Origin: Flemingiibacterium sp045579745
GTDB lineage: Bacteria; Bacillota; Clostridia; Oscillospirales; CAG-272
Assembly: GCA_045579745.1 (NCBI GenBank)
Contig: JAZNMQ010000010.1
Coordinates: forward strand, 1-34,386
DNA length: 34,386 nucleotides
Direction of reading: 5' to 3'
Shown here: piece by piece, positions 9,571 through 16,643 of the stretch
Layout: every line of letters starts with the position of its first letter
How positions within the stretch are numbered: position 1 is the first letter of the stretch
Program-made: the position numbers and the translations under genes
Notes under the pieces: model-generated
The model's database searches: none
Told to the model about the DNA's origin: nothing
What the model saw: the letters and a program-made list of their open reading frames with translations, nothing else

Positions 9571-9695
9571 GTGTGACGAAAAGTACCGATTTGGTCCGCC
9601 CTATAAGGGCGTGGTACCGGCAGGGCTAAACGCCCTCTGAATTGTCCGACACGTGCAAATCCGCCCTACTGCCACAGATGTGATAACTAACTTTT

Positions 9696-9833
9696 GCCTT
9701 CCTCCGGGAGGAAGGTGGCATTGCGAAGCAATGACGGAAGGAGCCTGCGGGTACATCATTTAGAATATTCTATATTTCGTGCTCGCTTTCTCCCTCAGTC
9801 ACCTTCGGTGACAGCTCCCTCCCGGAGGGAGCC
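9696..9833 (+). repeat. Structured repeat core, copy 1 (without outer ends)
   Basis: A 138-bp copy of the repeat also found at 18980-19114 and 34114-34249. It contains the same four hairpins: a first GC-rich stem (CCTTCCTCC/GGGAGGAAGG), a second with loop GAA (ATTGC/GCAAT), a third (GTCACC/GGTGAC) and a closing stem GCTCCCTCC/GGAGGGAGC. Stem bases differ from the other copies but the pairing is kept. The outer inverted ends of copies 2 and 3 are missing, so this is a separate subfamily or a truncated copy. Confidence 0.8.
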
Positions 9834-9876
9834 TTCCGCGACGCGCAGGACTTTCCAACGGTAAAAGCCTCTTTTG

Positions 9877-9938
9877 AACCACCAGCTTAGCTGGTGGTTT
9901 TCGTTACACGATGAAAAACCACCGGCTAAGCCGGTGGT
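9877..9938. repeat. Pair of related short palindromes
   Basis: Palindrome 1 (9877-9899) has a 10-bp stem AACCACCAGC/GCTGGTGGTT around TTA. Palindrome 2 (9918-9938) has a 9-bp stem ACCACCGGC/GCCGGTGGT around TAA. They share the CCACCnGC arm, and at the variable position an A-T pair becomes a G-C pair, keeping the hairpin. They resemble REP-type palindromes linked to IS200/IS605-like Y1 transposases, but no such transposase is in the window. Confidence 0.6.
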
Positions 9939-9965
9939 CATGATTATGTTATGCGTGTGCGAAGC

Positions 9966-9990
9966 ATCACGCGATTAAAAATCGCGTGAT
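9966..9990 (-). terminator. Hairpin at the 3' end of the hyd operon
   Basis: A perfect 11-bp stem (ATCACGCGATT/AATCGCGTGAT) with a 3-nt loop begins 6 nt past the hydF stop. No T tract follows on the minus strand, so it may be a 3'-end stabiliser or a weak terminator rather than a classic intrinsic one. Confidence 0.5.
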
Positions 9991-9996
9991 GAATTA

Positions 9997-11169
9997 CTAT
10001 TTGAGAAGCGGCTTCGAAACACGCTCCAAAATCCCGTTCATGTGCGCGATGGCAACGCCGTAGTTTGTAATCGGAACGCCTGCAGATTTTGCAAGCTGAT
10101 AGCGGTATTTGAGCGCACGCGGATTGAGCGTACAGCCGCCGCAGTGAACGATCAGCGCGTATTCATCAAGGCTTTCGTGGAATTCATTACCCGAGGTAAA
10201 TTCGAACTCGAGCTCCGCGCCCGTGTGCCGTCGAATCCATGCAGGGAGCTTGACTGTACCGATATCCTCGCATTGACGGTGGTGAGTACAGCCCTCGGAA
10301 ATTAAAATCTTGTCCCCCGATACAAGCTTGTCAAGCATTCTCGCGCCGCTTACAGCATCGGCGAAATTACCCTTGTAGCGAGCCATCAGCATCGAAAATG
10401 ATGTCAACGGAATTTCACCTGGAACGAGCTTTGAAACCATGCCGAACACCTGCGAATCGGTTACGACAAGGCTCGGCTTTACAGCTTCAAGCGCCGCTTC
10501 AAGCTCGGTTTCACGGCAGACGAGCGGCATCGCACCTGCTTCAAGCAGATCGCGAATCGTCTGCTGCTGCGGCAAAATAAGCCGTCCCTTTGGAGCTGAC
10601 TTGTCAATCGGCGTAACAAGTATGACAACATCTCCGGCATTTACTATGTCGCCGATAAGATGTGCTTCCTCGCTCTTTGGCGCGAAGCCTGCAAGCTTGT
10701 TTTTGAGCTCCTCGATTCCCTCGCCCGTAGTCGAGCTGACGACTACAGCTCCCTCGATAGGCTCGATTTTTGCAAGATCGCTCTTTGTGATCGCGATAAC
10801 GTGCGCGATTTCGCGAGATTTTACTTCGGAAATCAGCTTTTCTTCAAGCTCTGTCATGCCGCGTGTCGCGTCAACAACGATCAGCGCGATGTCACATTTT
10901 GTCATGACCTGACGCGCTTTTTCAATTCTCGCCGCGCCGAGCTCGCTTGAATCGTCAAGTCCGGGCGTGTCAATAAGCGTAACCGGTCCGAGCGGCAAAA
11001 GCTCCATCGACTTTGAAACAGGGTCGGTCGTCGTTCCTGCAACAGACGAAACAATCGCAAGGCTTTGCCCCGTTATCGCATTTATTAGCGCGGATTTTCC
11101 CGCGTTCGTTCGTCCGAAAAGCGCGATTTGCACGCGCTCGCCGGACGGAGTTTCGTTAAGTCCTGCCAT
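9997..11169 (-). CDS. hydF: [FeFe]-hydrogenase H-cluster maturation GTPase HydF
   Basis: 390-residue scaffold and carrier protein that assembles the diiron subcluster made by HydE and HydG and delivers it to apo-HydA. An N-terminal GTPase domain has the P-loop GRTNAGKS at 19-26, the switch DTPGLDD and TKSD. The C-terminal part carries the [4Fe-4S] ligands: CTHH in the segment EGCTHHRQCED, and HCGGC near residue 350. An AGGAGAG ribosome-binding site lies 4 nt before the start. It is the last gene of the hyd operon, 28 nt after hydG. The structural hydrogenase is not in this window. Confidence 0.95.
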   Translation of the reverse strand: MAGLNETPSGERVQIALFGRTNAGKSALINAITGQSLAIVSSVAGTTTDPVSKSMELLPLGPVTLIDTPGLDDSSELGAARIEKARQVMTKCDIALIVVDATRGMTELEEKLISEVKSREIAHVIAITKSDLAKIEPIEGAVVVSSTTGEGIEELKNKLAGFAPKSEEAHLIGDIVNAGDVVILVTPIDKSAPKGRLILPQQQTIRDLLEAGAMPLVCRETELEAALEAVKPSLVVTDSQVFGMVSKLVPGEIPLTSFSMLMARYKGNFADAVSGARMLDKLVSGDKILISEGCTHHRQCEDIGTVKLPAWIRRHTGAELEFEFTSGNEFHESLDEYALIVHCGGCTLNPRALKYRYQLAKSAGVPITNYGVAIAHMNGILERVSKPLLK

Positions 11170-11197
11170 GTTGCTCTCCTAAAACTAAATGCTTAGA

Positions 11198-12613
11198 TCA
11201 GAATCTGAAGTCGCGCTCGCCGTTTCTGATATCCTTAAGGCGCTGAATGACGATAGATCTGACCTTGGGGTTTGGGATATTATTAAGCTCCCTTAAAATG
11301 AGGTCGGTTCCGACAACGCGCGTGTCGAGCGAAGCGTAGTCCATGAGGTATTCCTTCAAGGTCATCAGTGCATTCGGATGACAGCAGTTTCCGATCTGCT
11401 TCGACTTGCAAAGGTCCATAAAACGGTCGCCCGTTCTTCCCTCACGGTAGCAAGCCGTGCAGAAGCTTGGAATATAGCCGAGCTTCATCAGCCAATTTAC
11501 AATTTCATCGAGCGTGCGGTTGTCAGAAACGTCGAACTGCTGTGACTCATCATCTTCCTCAGGCTCGGCATAACCGCCGACGGAAGTGCGGGAAGCGCCC
11601 GAAATCTGCGAAACGCCGAGGCGAAGTACCTTTTCACGAACCTCTTTCGACTCGCGGGTGGAGATGATCATGCCCGTATACGGAACGGAAATTCGAATCA
11701 GCGCGCAGAGCTTTGCGAAAATTTCGTCAGAGATCGAGTTGTCAAACGTGGACGGGTCGATATCCTGCGCACGCTTGATTCGCGGAACGGAGATCGTGTG
11801 CGGTCCGACGCCGTGAACGGCTTCAAGATGCTCCGCATGCATCAGAAGTCCTGCAAATTCGTAGCGATAAAGCTCAAGACCGAACAGCACGCCGAGTCCT
11901 ACATCGTCGATTCCACCCTCCATAGCGCGGTCCATAGCCTCGGTATGATACGCATAATTGTGCTTGGGGCCTGTCGGATGAAGCTTTTCATAGCTTTCCT
12001 TGTGGTAGGTTTCCTGGAAGAGGATGTATGTACCGATGCCAGCGTCGGCAAGCTTTCTGTAGTTTTCAACCGTCGTTGCGGCGATGTTTACGTTAACGCG
12101 GCGAATTGCGCCGTTTTTGTGCTTGATCGAATAGATGGTGTTGATCGATTCGAGAATGTATTCGATCGGATTGTTAACGGGGTCCTCGCCTGCCTCAATA
12201 GCAAGACGCTTGTGACCCATATCCTGAAGCGCGATGACCTCCTTGCGGATTTCATCCTGAGTCAGTTTCTTTCTCGGCATGCACTTGTTCTGCAAATGAT
12301 ACGGGCAGTAAACACAGCCGTTCACGCAGTAGTTTGAGAGATAGAGCGGCGCGAACATTACGATGCGGTTGCCGTAGAATTCCTTTTTAATCTGCTCAGC
12401 AAGAGCGTAAATCTGCTTGATCGTATCCTCGTCCTCGCACGCTAAAAGCACGGATGCCTCGCGGTGGGTAAGTCCCTTATATTCGCGCGCTTTGTTAAGG
12501 ATTTCGCCGATCAAAGCCATGTCGTCCTTGTGCGCATCAGCATAAGCAAGCGTGTCTAAAATTTCTTCGTTGGAGATAAACTCCTCAGCTTTTAATGATT
12601 TTACGTCGTACAT
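11198..12613 (-). CDS. hydG: [FeFe]-hydrogenase maturase HydG (radical SAM tyrosine lyase)
   Basis: 471-residue radical SAM enzyme that cleaves tyrosine to p-cresol and dehydroglycine and yields the CO and CN ligands of the H-cluster. The SAM-binding cluster motif CVNGCVYC (Cys96, Cys100, Cys103) has the CX3CX2C form. The C-terminal auxiliary cluster motif CX2CX22C is present (CTAC, then the second Cys of GNCC). That motif and the length separate it from ThiH. A GAAAGGA ribosome-binding site precedes the start. It lies between hydE (33 nt) and hydF (28 nt). Confidence 0.96.
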   Translation of the reverse strand: MYDVKSLKAEEFISNEEILDTLAYADAHKDDMALIGEILNKAREYKGLTHREASVLLACEDEDTIKQIYALAEQIKKEFYGNRIVMFAPLYLSNYCVNGCVYCPYHLQNKCMPRKKLTQDEIRKEVIALQDMGHKRLAIEAGEDPVNNPIEYILESINTIYSIKHKNGAIRRVNVNIAATTVENYRKLADAGIGTYILFQETYHKESYEKLHPTGPKHNYAYHTEAMDRAMEGGIDDVGLGVLFGLELYRYEFAGLLMHAEHLEAVHGVGPHTISVPRIKRAQDIDPSTFDNSISDEIFAKLCALIRISVPYTGMIISTRESKEVREKVLRLGVSQISGASRTSVGGYAEPEEDDESQQFDVSDNRTLDEIVNWLMKLGYIPSFCTACYREGRTGDRFMDLCKSKQIGNCCHPNALMTLKEYLMDYASLDTRVVGTDLILRELNNIPNPKVRSIVIQRLKDIRNGERDFRF

Positions 12614-12646
12614 GATATGATTCCTTTCAAGTAGTATTTAGTTAAT

Positions 12647-13699
12647 TCAGTTTATCGGGTCGCCACGTGAGAAATCGAGCGAATAGCCTATAGCGTCAAA
12701 CCTCGCGGCGAGCTCCTTTATATGCTCGGCAGTTTCAGCTCCCGAGCAAAGCTTGTTGTTGTAGAGCGAATACTTTTTCCTCACCTCAAGAGGCGAAAGA
12801 TTCGGCATAACTACGTTCGCTCCTGCTAAAACTCCGCGCTCACGCCCGTTTGAAGCAATAGTTCCGAGCGCTGTCGTTGAGGGAAGCAGTGCCCTCGGAA
12901 GCACGAGCCGAGCGAGCGATACCATAAACAGCACAAGCTCGAGCGAGCCCTGAGCTTCATCACGAAAAGGTGTATCGCGATGTGGAATGAACGGGCCGAT
13001 TCCAACCATGTGCGGCTGAAGCTCGGTTAAAAATATAAGATCCTCGGCTAAATTCTCAGCGGTTTGGTAGGGTGAGCCGACCATAAAGCCTGCACCCGTA
13101 TGAAACCCGAGCGATTTGAGCGTATAAAGACAGCTTTTTCGGTTTGCAAGCGTCAGCTCGCTCGGATGAAGCTTTGAATAATGCTCGTCAGTTGCCGTTT
13201 CGTGGCGAAGCAGATAGCGGTCAGCTCCTGCCTCTCGAAGCAGACGATAGGACTCGCGACTTCGCTCGCCAAGCGAGAGCGTCACGGCGCAGTCGGGATG
13301 CGAAGCCTTGATCTTTGTGATCAGCTCACACATTCGCTCATCAGAGAAATGCGGATCCTCTCCGCCCTGAAGCACGAACGTCCGAAATCCAAGCCTCGAG
13401 CCGTAGTCACAGCACTCAAGAATCTGCTCATCGGTCAGGCGATAACGCTCAGCACAGCGATTCGAACGGCGAATTCCGCAGTAATAGCAGTCGTTTTTGC
13501 AGTAGGATGAAATTTCGATAAGTCCGCGCAGAAACACGCGCTTTCCGTAAATTTTATCTCGGAGCTCCTTTGCGGCTTGACAAGCGATCTCAAGCAGCTC
13601 ATCTCTGCCCTCGCCACGCATAAAAGCGTCGATCAGCGAGGTCAGCTCAACCTTTGGGGGAAGCTCTCCATTTATCAGTTTTTCTAAAATCTCTACCAT
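12647..13699 (-). CDS. hydE: [FeFe]-hydrogenase maturase HydE (radical SAM)
   Basis: 350-residue radical SAM protein of the biotin-synthase-like HydE family, which processes the HydG-derived iron synthon during H-cluster assembly. The cluster motif CKNDCYYC (Cys67, Cys71, Cys74) is followed by a TIM-barrel sequence with LQGGEDP. The start at 13699 (MVEILEKLING) was preferred over an in-frame ATG at 13798: it begins 1 nt after the preceding stop, gives the usual family length, and the longer form would overlap the regulator gene. An AAAGGCG-like site precedes it, and translational coupling to the regulator is likely. Confidence 0.93.
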   Translation of the reverse strand: MVEILEKLINGELPPKVELTSLIDAFMRGEGRDELLEIACQAAKELRDKIYGKRVFLRGLIEISSYCKNDCYYCGIRRSNRCAERYRLTDEQILECCDYGSRLGFRTFVLQGGEDPHFSDERMCELITKIKASHPDCAVTLSLGERSRESYRLLREAGADRYLLRHETATDEHYSKLHPSELTLANRKSCLYTLKSLGFHTGAGFMVGSPYQTAENLAEDLIFLTELQPHMVGIGPFIPHRDTPFRDEAQGSLELVLFMVSLARLVLPRALLPSTTALGTIASNGRERGVLAGANVVMPNLSPLEVRKKYSLYNNKLCSGAETAEHIKELAARFDAIGYSLDFSRGDPIN

Positions 13700-13700
13700 T

Positions 13701-13946
13701 TTACGCCTTTGAATAAATAGTCTTTGATGAAACTCCGCGCAGATTGCCGAGCTTGCCCGATAATGCGGAAATAATATCGGCAGGCGCGTCAAGGGCAACG
13801 CTGATTATCGAAATTCCGCGATCACGATGCGGAATTCCCATTCGTCCGATAATATATTCGCCGTATTGATGAAGGATCTCATTAAGCTTTGCAACGGATG
13901 AGGTATCCTCGACCACGATTCCGACCAATGCAATTTTTGTTTCCAT
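13701..13946 (-). CDS. TM1266-type iron-only hydrogenase system regulator
   Basis: 81-residue protein matching the small ACT-like/NikR-C-like family (TM1266) that accompanies HydE/F/G genes and is annotated as a putative hydrogenase system regulator. Typical features are the start METKIALVGIVVED, the segment YIIGRMGIPH around the middle and an alternating beta-alpha pattern. The start at 13946 was chosen because AAAAAGGAGT lies 4-13 nt upstream; an ORF extending to 14009 would run through a terminator hairpin. It is the first gene of the hyd operon and lies only 1 nt from hydE. No DNA-binding domain is visible, so how it regulates is unknown. Confidence 0.88.
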   Translation of the reverse strand: METKIALVGIVVEDTSSVAKLNEILHQYGEYIIGRMGIPHRDRGISIISVALDAPADIISALSGKLGNLRGVSSKTIYSKA

Positions 13947-14134
13947 ACAAACTCCTTTTTGAACATGCGCCGTCATAAGAACGAAAAAACCTTGGCACAG
14001 CTCTGCCAAGGCACTACAAAAGCGCGAGTTATCGCGTAATGTGTCGAACTTTCCTTCTCAGAATGAACTTTGATGGCAGAACTACAGTTTATTTTATAAG
14101 CTTCAATTTCAGGCGAGCCTTTATCTCAGCTGTT
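13947..14134 (-). ncRNA. Long leader RNA of the hyd operon, possible riboregulator
   Basis: About 188 nt lie between the predicted transcription start (near 14134) and the first start codon. The leader ends in an intrinsic terminator (14011-13984), some 40 nt before the gene. The upstream segment TTCTGCCA (14081-14074) is complementary, with one G-U, to TGGCAGAG in the 5' arm of the terminator (14008-14001), so an antiterminator is possible. A small CGCG/CGCG hairpin lies between (about 14019-14035). No T-box signature (TGGNACCGCG) was seen, nor any riboswitch core I know. The structure is seen; the regulatory role is inferred. Confidence 0.55.
13984..14011 (-). terminator. Terminator inside the hyd leader (attenuator candidate)
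   Basis: On the minus strand CCTTGGCA (14011-14004) and TGCCAAGG (13997-13990) form a perfect 8-bp stem with a 6-nt loop, followed directly by six T (13989-13984). It lies downstream of the hyd promoter and upstream of the first gene. Confidence 0.85.
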
Positions 14135-14141
14135 TGTTAAT

Positions 14142-14170
14142 ATTATAACACACTATTTTTGATTAATCAA
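14142..14170 (-). promoter_or_regulatory. Sigma-A promoter of the hyd operon
   Basis: On the minus strand TTGATT (14170-14165), a 17-nt spacer and TATAAT (14147-14142), with TGT extending the -10. Confidence 0.85.
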
Positions 14171-14230
14171 GAGTATTCGCAATTATTTACATTTTCGAAA
14201 CAAGTCGTGGTTTGTTTGACGTGCACATGC

Positions 14231-14269
14231 AAAAAATCACTCGTGAAGCCGTTTGGTATCACGAGTGAT
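14231..14269 (-). terminator. Terminator of the arg cluster after argF
   Basis: An 11-bp perfect stem (ATCACTCGTGA/TCACGAGTGAT) with a 12-nt loop, followed by six T on the minus strand. It starts 13 nt after the argF stop. Confidence 0.9.
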
Positions 14270-14282
14270 CTTACTTTATAGA

Positions 14283-15197
14283 TTATCTGCGAGCCATGAG
14301 CTTGACCATGACTGCCTTTTGTGCGTGGAGTCTGTTTTCAGCCTCCTCAAAGATCTCGTTCGCATGCGCCTCGAATACCTTTGCGGTGATCTCCTCCTCA
14401 CGGTGAGCAGGCAGACAGTGCTGAACCATAGCGTCCTTTGCAGCCACGTCCATTACCTCGTCGTTGATCTGATAGCCCTTGAATGCCACGCGGCGCTTTT
14501 CAGCCTCATCCTCCTGACCCATAGAAGCCCAGACGTCGGTGAACAGAACATCTGCACCCTTTGCCGCCTCAAGAACACTTTCGGTCATTGTAAACATATC
14601 GCCGTAGGACTTTGTGAAATCGAGCACCTGCGCGTCGGGCTGATAATCCTTCGGGCAAGCGATGGAAACCTTCATTCCGACAGTAAGACCGCCGACGATC
14701 AAGGAGTTCGCCATGTTGTTGCCATCACCGATATAGCACATCTTAAGCCCGTCGAAGCCGCCCTTGAATTCGCGAATTGTCTGAAGATCGGCGAGAACCT
14801 GACACGGATGGCAATAATCGGTAAGACCGTTAATGATCGGAATATCCGCATACTCGGCAAGATCCTCGACCTCTTTTTGCGCGAAGGTACGGATCATAAT
14901 GCCGTCAAGATAGCGAGAGAGAACTCTTGCTGTGTCGGCAATAGGCTCGCCGCGTCCGATCTGAAGATCGCGCGAGGACAAAAACAGCGCCTGACCGCCG
15001 AGCTGATACATACCCGTTTCAAACGAAACGCGTGTACGGGTTGAAGCCTTCTGGAAGATCATACCGAGAGTCTGACCGTCGAGATGCTTATGCGAAATGC
15101 CGTTTTTCTGCTCGTATTTGAGCTGAGTGGCAAGATTGAGAATATCGATAATTTCCTCTTTTGAGAGGTCAGCCATTTTGAGTAAATCGGTCATCAT
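14283..15197 (-). CDS. argF: Ornithine carbamoyltransferase
   Basis: 304-residue enzyme joining carbamoyl phosphate and ornithine to give citrulline. The carbamoyl-phosphate motif STRTR is at 52-56, HPCQ at 130-133, the SMG loop at 225-227 and HCLPAHR at 260-266, where the cysteine binds ornithine. Length and motifs are those of anabolic OTCases. The alternative ATG one codon downstream cannot be excluded. It is the last gene of the arg cluster, 23 nt after argD, followed by a strong terminator. Confidence 0.96.
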   Translation of the reverse strand: MMTDLLKMADLSKEEIIDILNLATQLKYEQKNGISHKHLDGQTLGMIFQKASTRTRVSFETGMYQLGGQALFLSSRDLQIGRGEPIADTARVLSRYLDGIMIRTFAQKEVEDLAEYADIPIINGLTDYCHPCQVLADLQTIREFKGGFDGLKMCYIGDGNNMANSLIVGGLTVGMKVSIACPKDYQPDAQVLDFTKSYGDMFTMTESVLEAAKGADVLFTDVWASMGQEDEAEKRRVAFKGYQINDEVMDVAAKDAMVQHCLPAHREEEITAKVFEAHANEIFEEAENRLHAQKAVMVKLMARR

Positions 15198-15220
15198 TGT
15201 AGCTTAGTTCCCTTCTTAAA

Positions 15221-16399
15221 TTAATTTAAAGCTTTTGCAAGAATCTCCACGCCCTTGTCGATCTCATCGTAGGAGATCGTGAGAGGTGGCAAAAGTCTTA
15301 TAACATCGGAGCCTGCTGTAAGCACGAGCAGTCCGTTATCAGCGCAGTAATGTAAAATATCCTTGGGATTGCCCTCGACTGCGAAGCCGATCATCAATCC
15401 GCGGCCGCGGACGGCTTTCACCTTGGCAGGATTTGAAGCCATGACCTTCGAGATCAGATATTCACCCTTTTTATTGACCTCAGCGAGAAAATCGGGCGAG
15501 CTGACTCGGGAAATTATCTCGCAGGCACCTGCGCAGACTACGGGATTTGCACCGAAAGTAGAGCCGTGCATGCCTGCACTAAGGGTGTTCTCTGCCTTTT
15601 CGCCGCAGATAAAGGCTCCGATCGGGAGTCCTCCGCCAAGTCCCTTGGCAAGAGTTACAATGTCAGGCTTCACGTCAAAATATTCGTAGCCGAAAACGGT
15701 TCCCGTTCTGCCGATGCCCGTCTGAACCTCGTCAAAAATGAGGAGCACATCGCGCTTGTCGCAAAGCTCGCGCATCGCTTTAACATATGCAGGGTCGAGC
15801 GGATTTACGCCTCCCTCGCCTTGAATCGGCTCGGCGATAATAGCGCAGACATCGTCTGTTATAGCAGCTTCAAGCTTTTCGATGTCATTTGCCTCGACGT
15901 ATTTGAAGCCCTCGGTAAAGGGGTAAAAATACTGATGGAAAACATCCTGACCCGTCGCGGCTAAGGTTGTAACCGTTCTGCCGTGGAATGAGCTCTTCAG
16001 AGTTATTATAGTCGAGCGTCCCTCGCCGTATTTATCAAAGGAATATTTGCGCGCGGTTTTGATCGCGCCCTCGTTAGCCTCAGCACCCGAATTTCCGAAG
16101 AAAACGCGCTTCAAGCCTGAGAGAGCAACGAGCTTCTCTGCAAGAACGCCCGCACTTTCGCAGAAGAAATAGTTGGAAAAATGCTGAATCTTGTGAAGCT
16201 GAGCTTCAACGGCAGAGATCCAGCTGTCGTCGCACCAGCCGAGGCTGTTAACACCGATGCCGCTCGTAAAATCGATGTATGTTTTTCCGTCGGCATCAGT
16301 CATGGTCGCATTTTTACCTTGGACGGGCGCGATATCGAGCCTGCCGTAGGTTTGCATTATATTCTCGGAATCGAGCGCTTTGATCTGTTGTGAGTTCAT
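15221..16399 (-). CDS. argD: Acetylornithine aminotransferase
   Basis: 392-residue class III PLP aminotransferase converting N-acetylglutamate semialdehyde and glutamate to N-acetylornithine. NSGAEANE (103-110) binds the cofactor phosphate, FDEVQTG holds Asp223 and AKGLGGGLP holds the Schiff-base Lys252. The start at 16399 (MNSQQIKALD) gives the normal family N-terminus; an ATG four codons upstream is possible, and the longer ORF to 16501 runs through hairpins. The ribosome-binding site is weak (GGTG), and a 7-bp hairpin ends 13 nt before the ATG. It lies 244 nt from argB across a hairpin-rich spacer. Confidence 0.94.
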   Translation of the reverse strand: MNSQQIKALDSENIMQTYGRLDIAPVQGKNATMTDADGKTYIDFTSGIGVNSLGWCDDSWISAVEAQLHKIQHFSNYFFCESAGVLAEKLVALSGLKRVFFGNSGAEANEGAIKTARKYSFDKYGEGRSTIITLKSSFHGRTVTTLAATGQDVFHQYFYPFTEGFKYVEANDIEKLEAAITDDVCAIIAEPIQGEGGVNPLDPAYVKAMRELCDKRDVLLIFDEVQTGIGRTGTVFGYEYFDVKPDIVTLAKGLGGGLPIGAFICGEKAENTLSAGMHGSTFGANPVVCAGACEIISRVSSPDFLAEVNKKGEYLISKVMASNPAKVKAVRGRGLMIGFAVEGNPKDILHYCADNGLLVLTAGSDVIRLLPPLTISYDEIDKGVEILAKALN

Positions 16400-16412
16400 T
16401 ATAATCACCATG

Positions 16413-16531
16413 GCTTTCGTGTTAGCGAAAGCTTCCTTATTGTGGAATTGTGGGTGGTTTTGCGAAGCAAAATCGCTGCTACAAAGCAGCGAAAGCCACA
16501 AAACACGGCGTGAAAAATCTATTTTTCACGC
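16413..16531 (-). promoter_or_regulatory. Four consecutive hairpins in the argB-argD spacer
   Basis: Four near-perfect inverted repeats lie in about 120 nt: 16413-16432 (7-bp stem GCTTTCG), 16458-16472 (6 bp, loop GAA), 16473-16492 (8-bp stem TCGCTGCT) and 16508-16531 (10-bp stem GCGTGAAAAA). The last is met first by transcription coming from argB and has a broken T-rich tail. The first ends 13 nt before the argD start. They could act in attenuation, mRNA processing or start-site masking, or be remnants of small repeats. Confidence 0.6.
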
Positions 16532-16643
16532 TAGCCTCCCAAATTGGATTCAGAAAAAGTTTAGCTTGAGCTTGGTCGGAATACTCTCGCGATACACAGC
16601 TATTTGAAATGTGCGTGATGTGCCGACACAAAAGCTCCGCATT

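Larger units (their letters stand above)
9571..9996. other. Gene-free hairpin-rich spacer between convergent alaS and hydF
   Basis: About 425 nt with no supportable coding sequence. In order it holds: a GC-rich stretch with a GCCCT/AGGGC hairpin inside larger GGTACC-like inverted pieces (about 9585-9640); a core copy of the structured repeat (9696-9833); two related short palindromes (9877-9899 and 9918-9938); and an 11-bp hairpin abutting hydF (9966-9990). It reads as a landing zone for small non-coding repeats between two convergent units. Confidence 0.7.

Noticed and set aside
9690..9840. CRISPR array or tRNA-like gene in the alaS-hydF spacer
   Set aside because: The repeats are inverted and dispersed, without regular spacers; no cloverleaf or TTCGA-arm arrangement is present.
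11198..12613. ThiH (thiamine) instead of HydG
   Set aside because: Length of 471 residues and the C-terminal CX2CX22C cluster motif identify HydG; hydE and hydF neighbours agree.
13701..14009. Longer start for the TM1266-like gene at 14009
   Set aside because: The extension reads through the terminator stem and lacks a ribosome-binding site, while the ATG at 13946 has a strong one.
13947..14134. T-box riboswitch in the hyd leader
   Set aside because: The conserved T-box sequence TGGNACCGCG and the stem I features are absent, and the downstream genes are not amino-acid related.
14253..15044. 263-codon plus-strand open frame opposite argF
   Set aside because: Antisense shadow; argF motifs are complete on the other strand.
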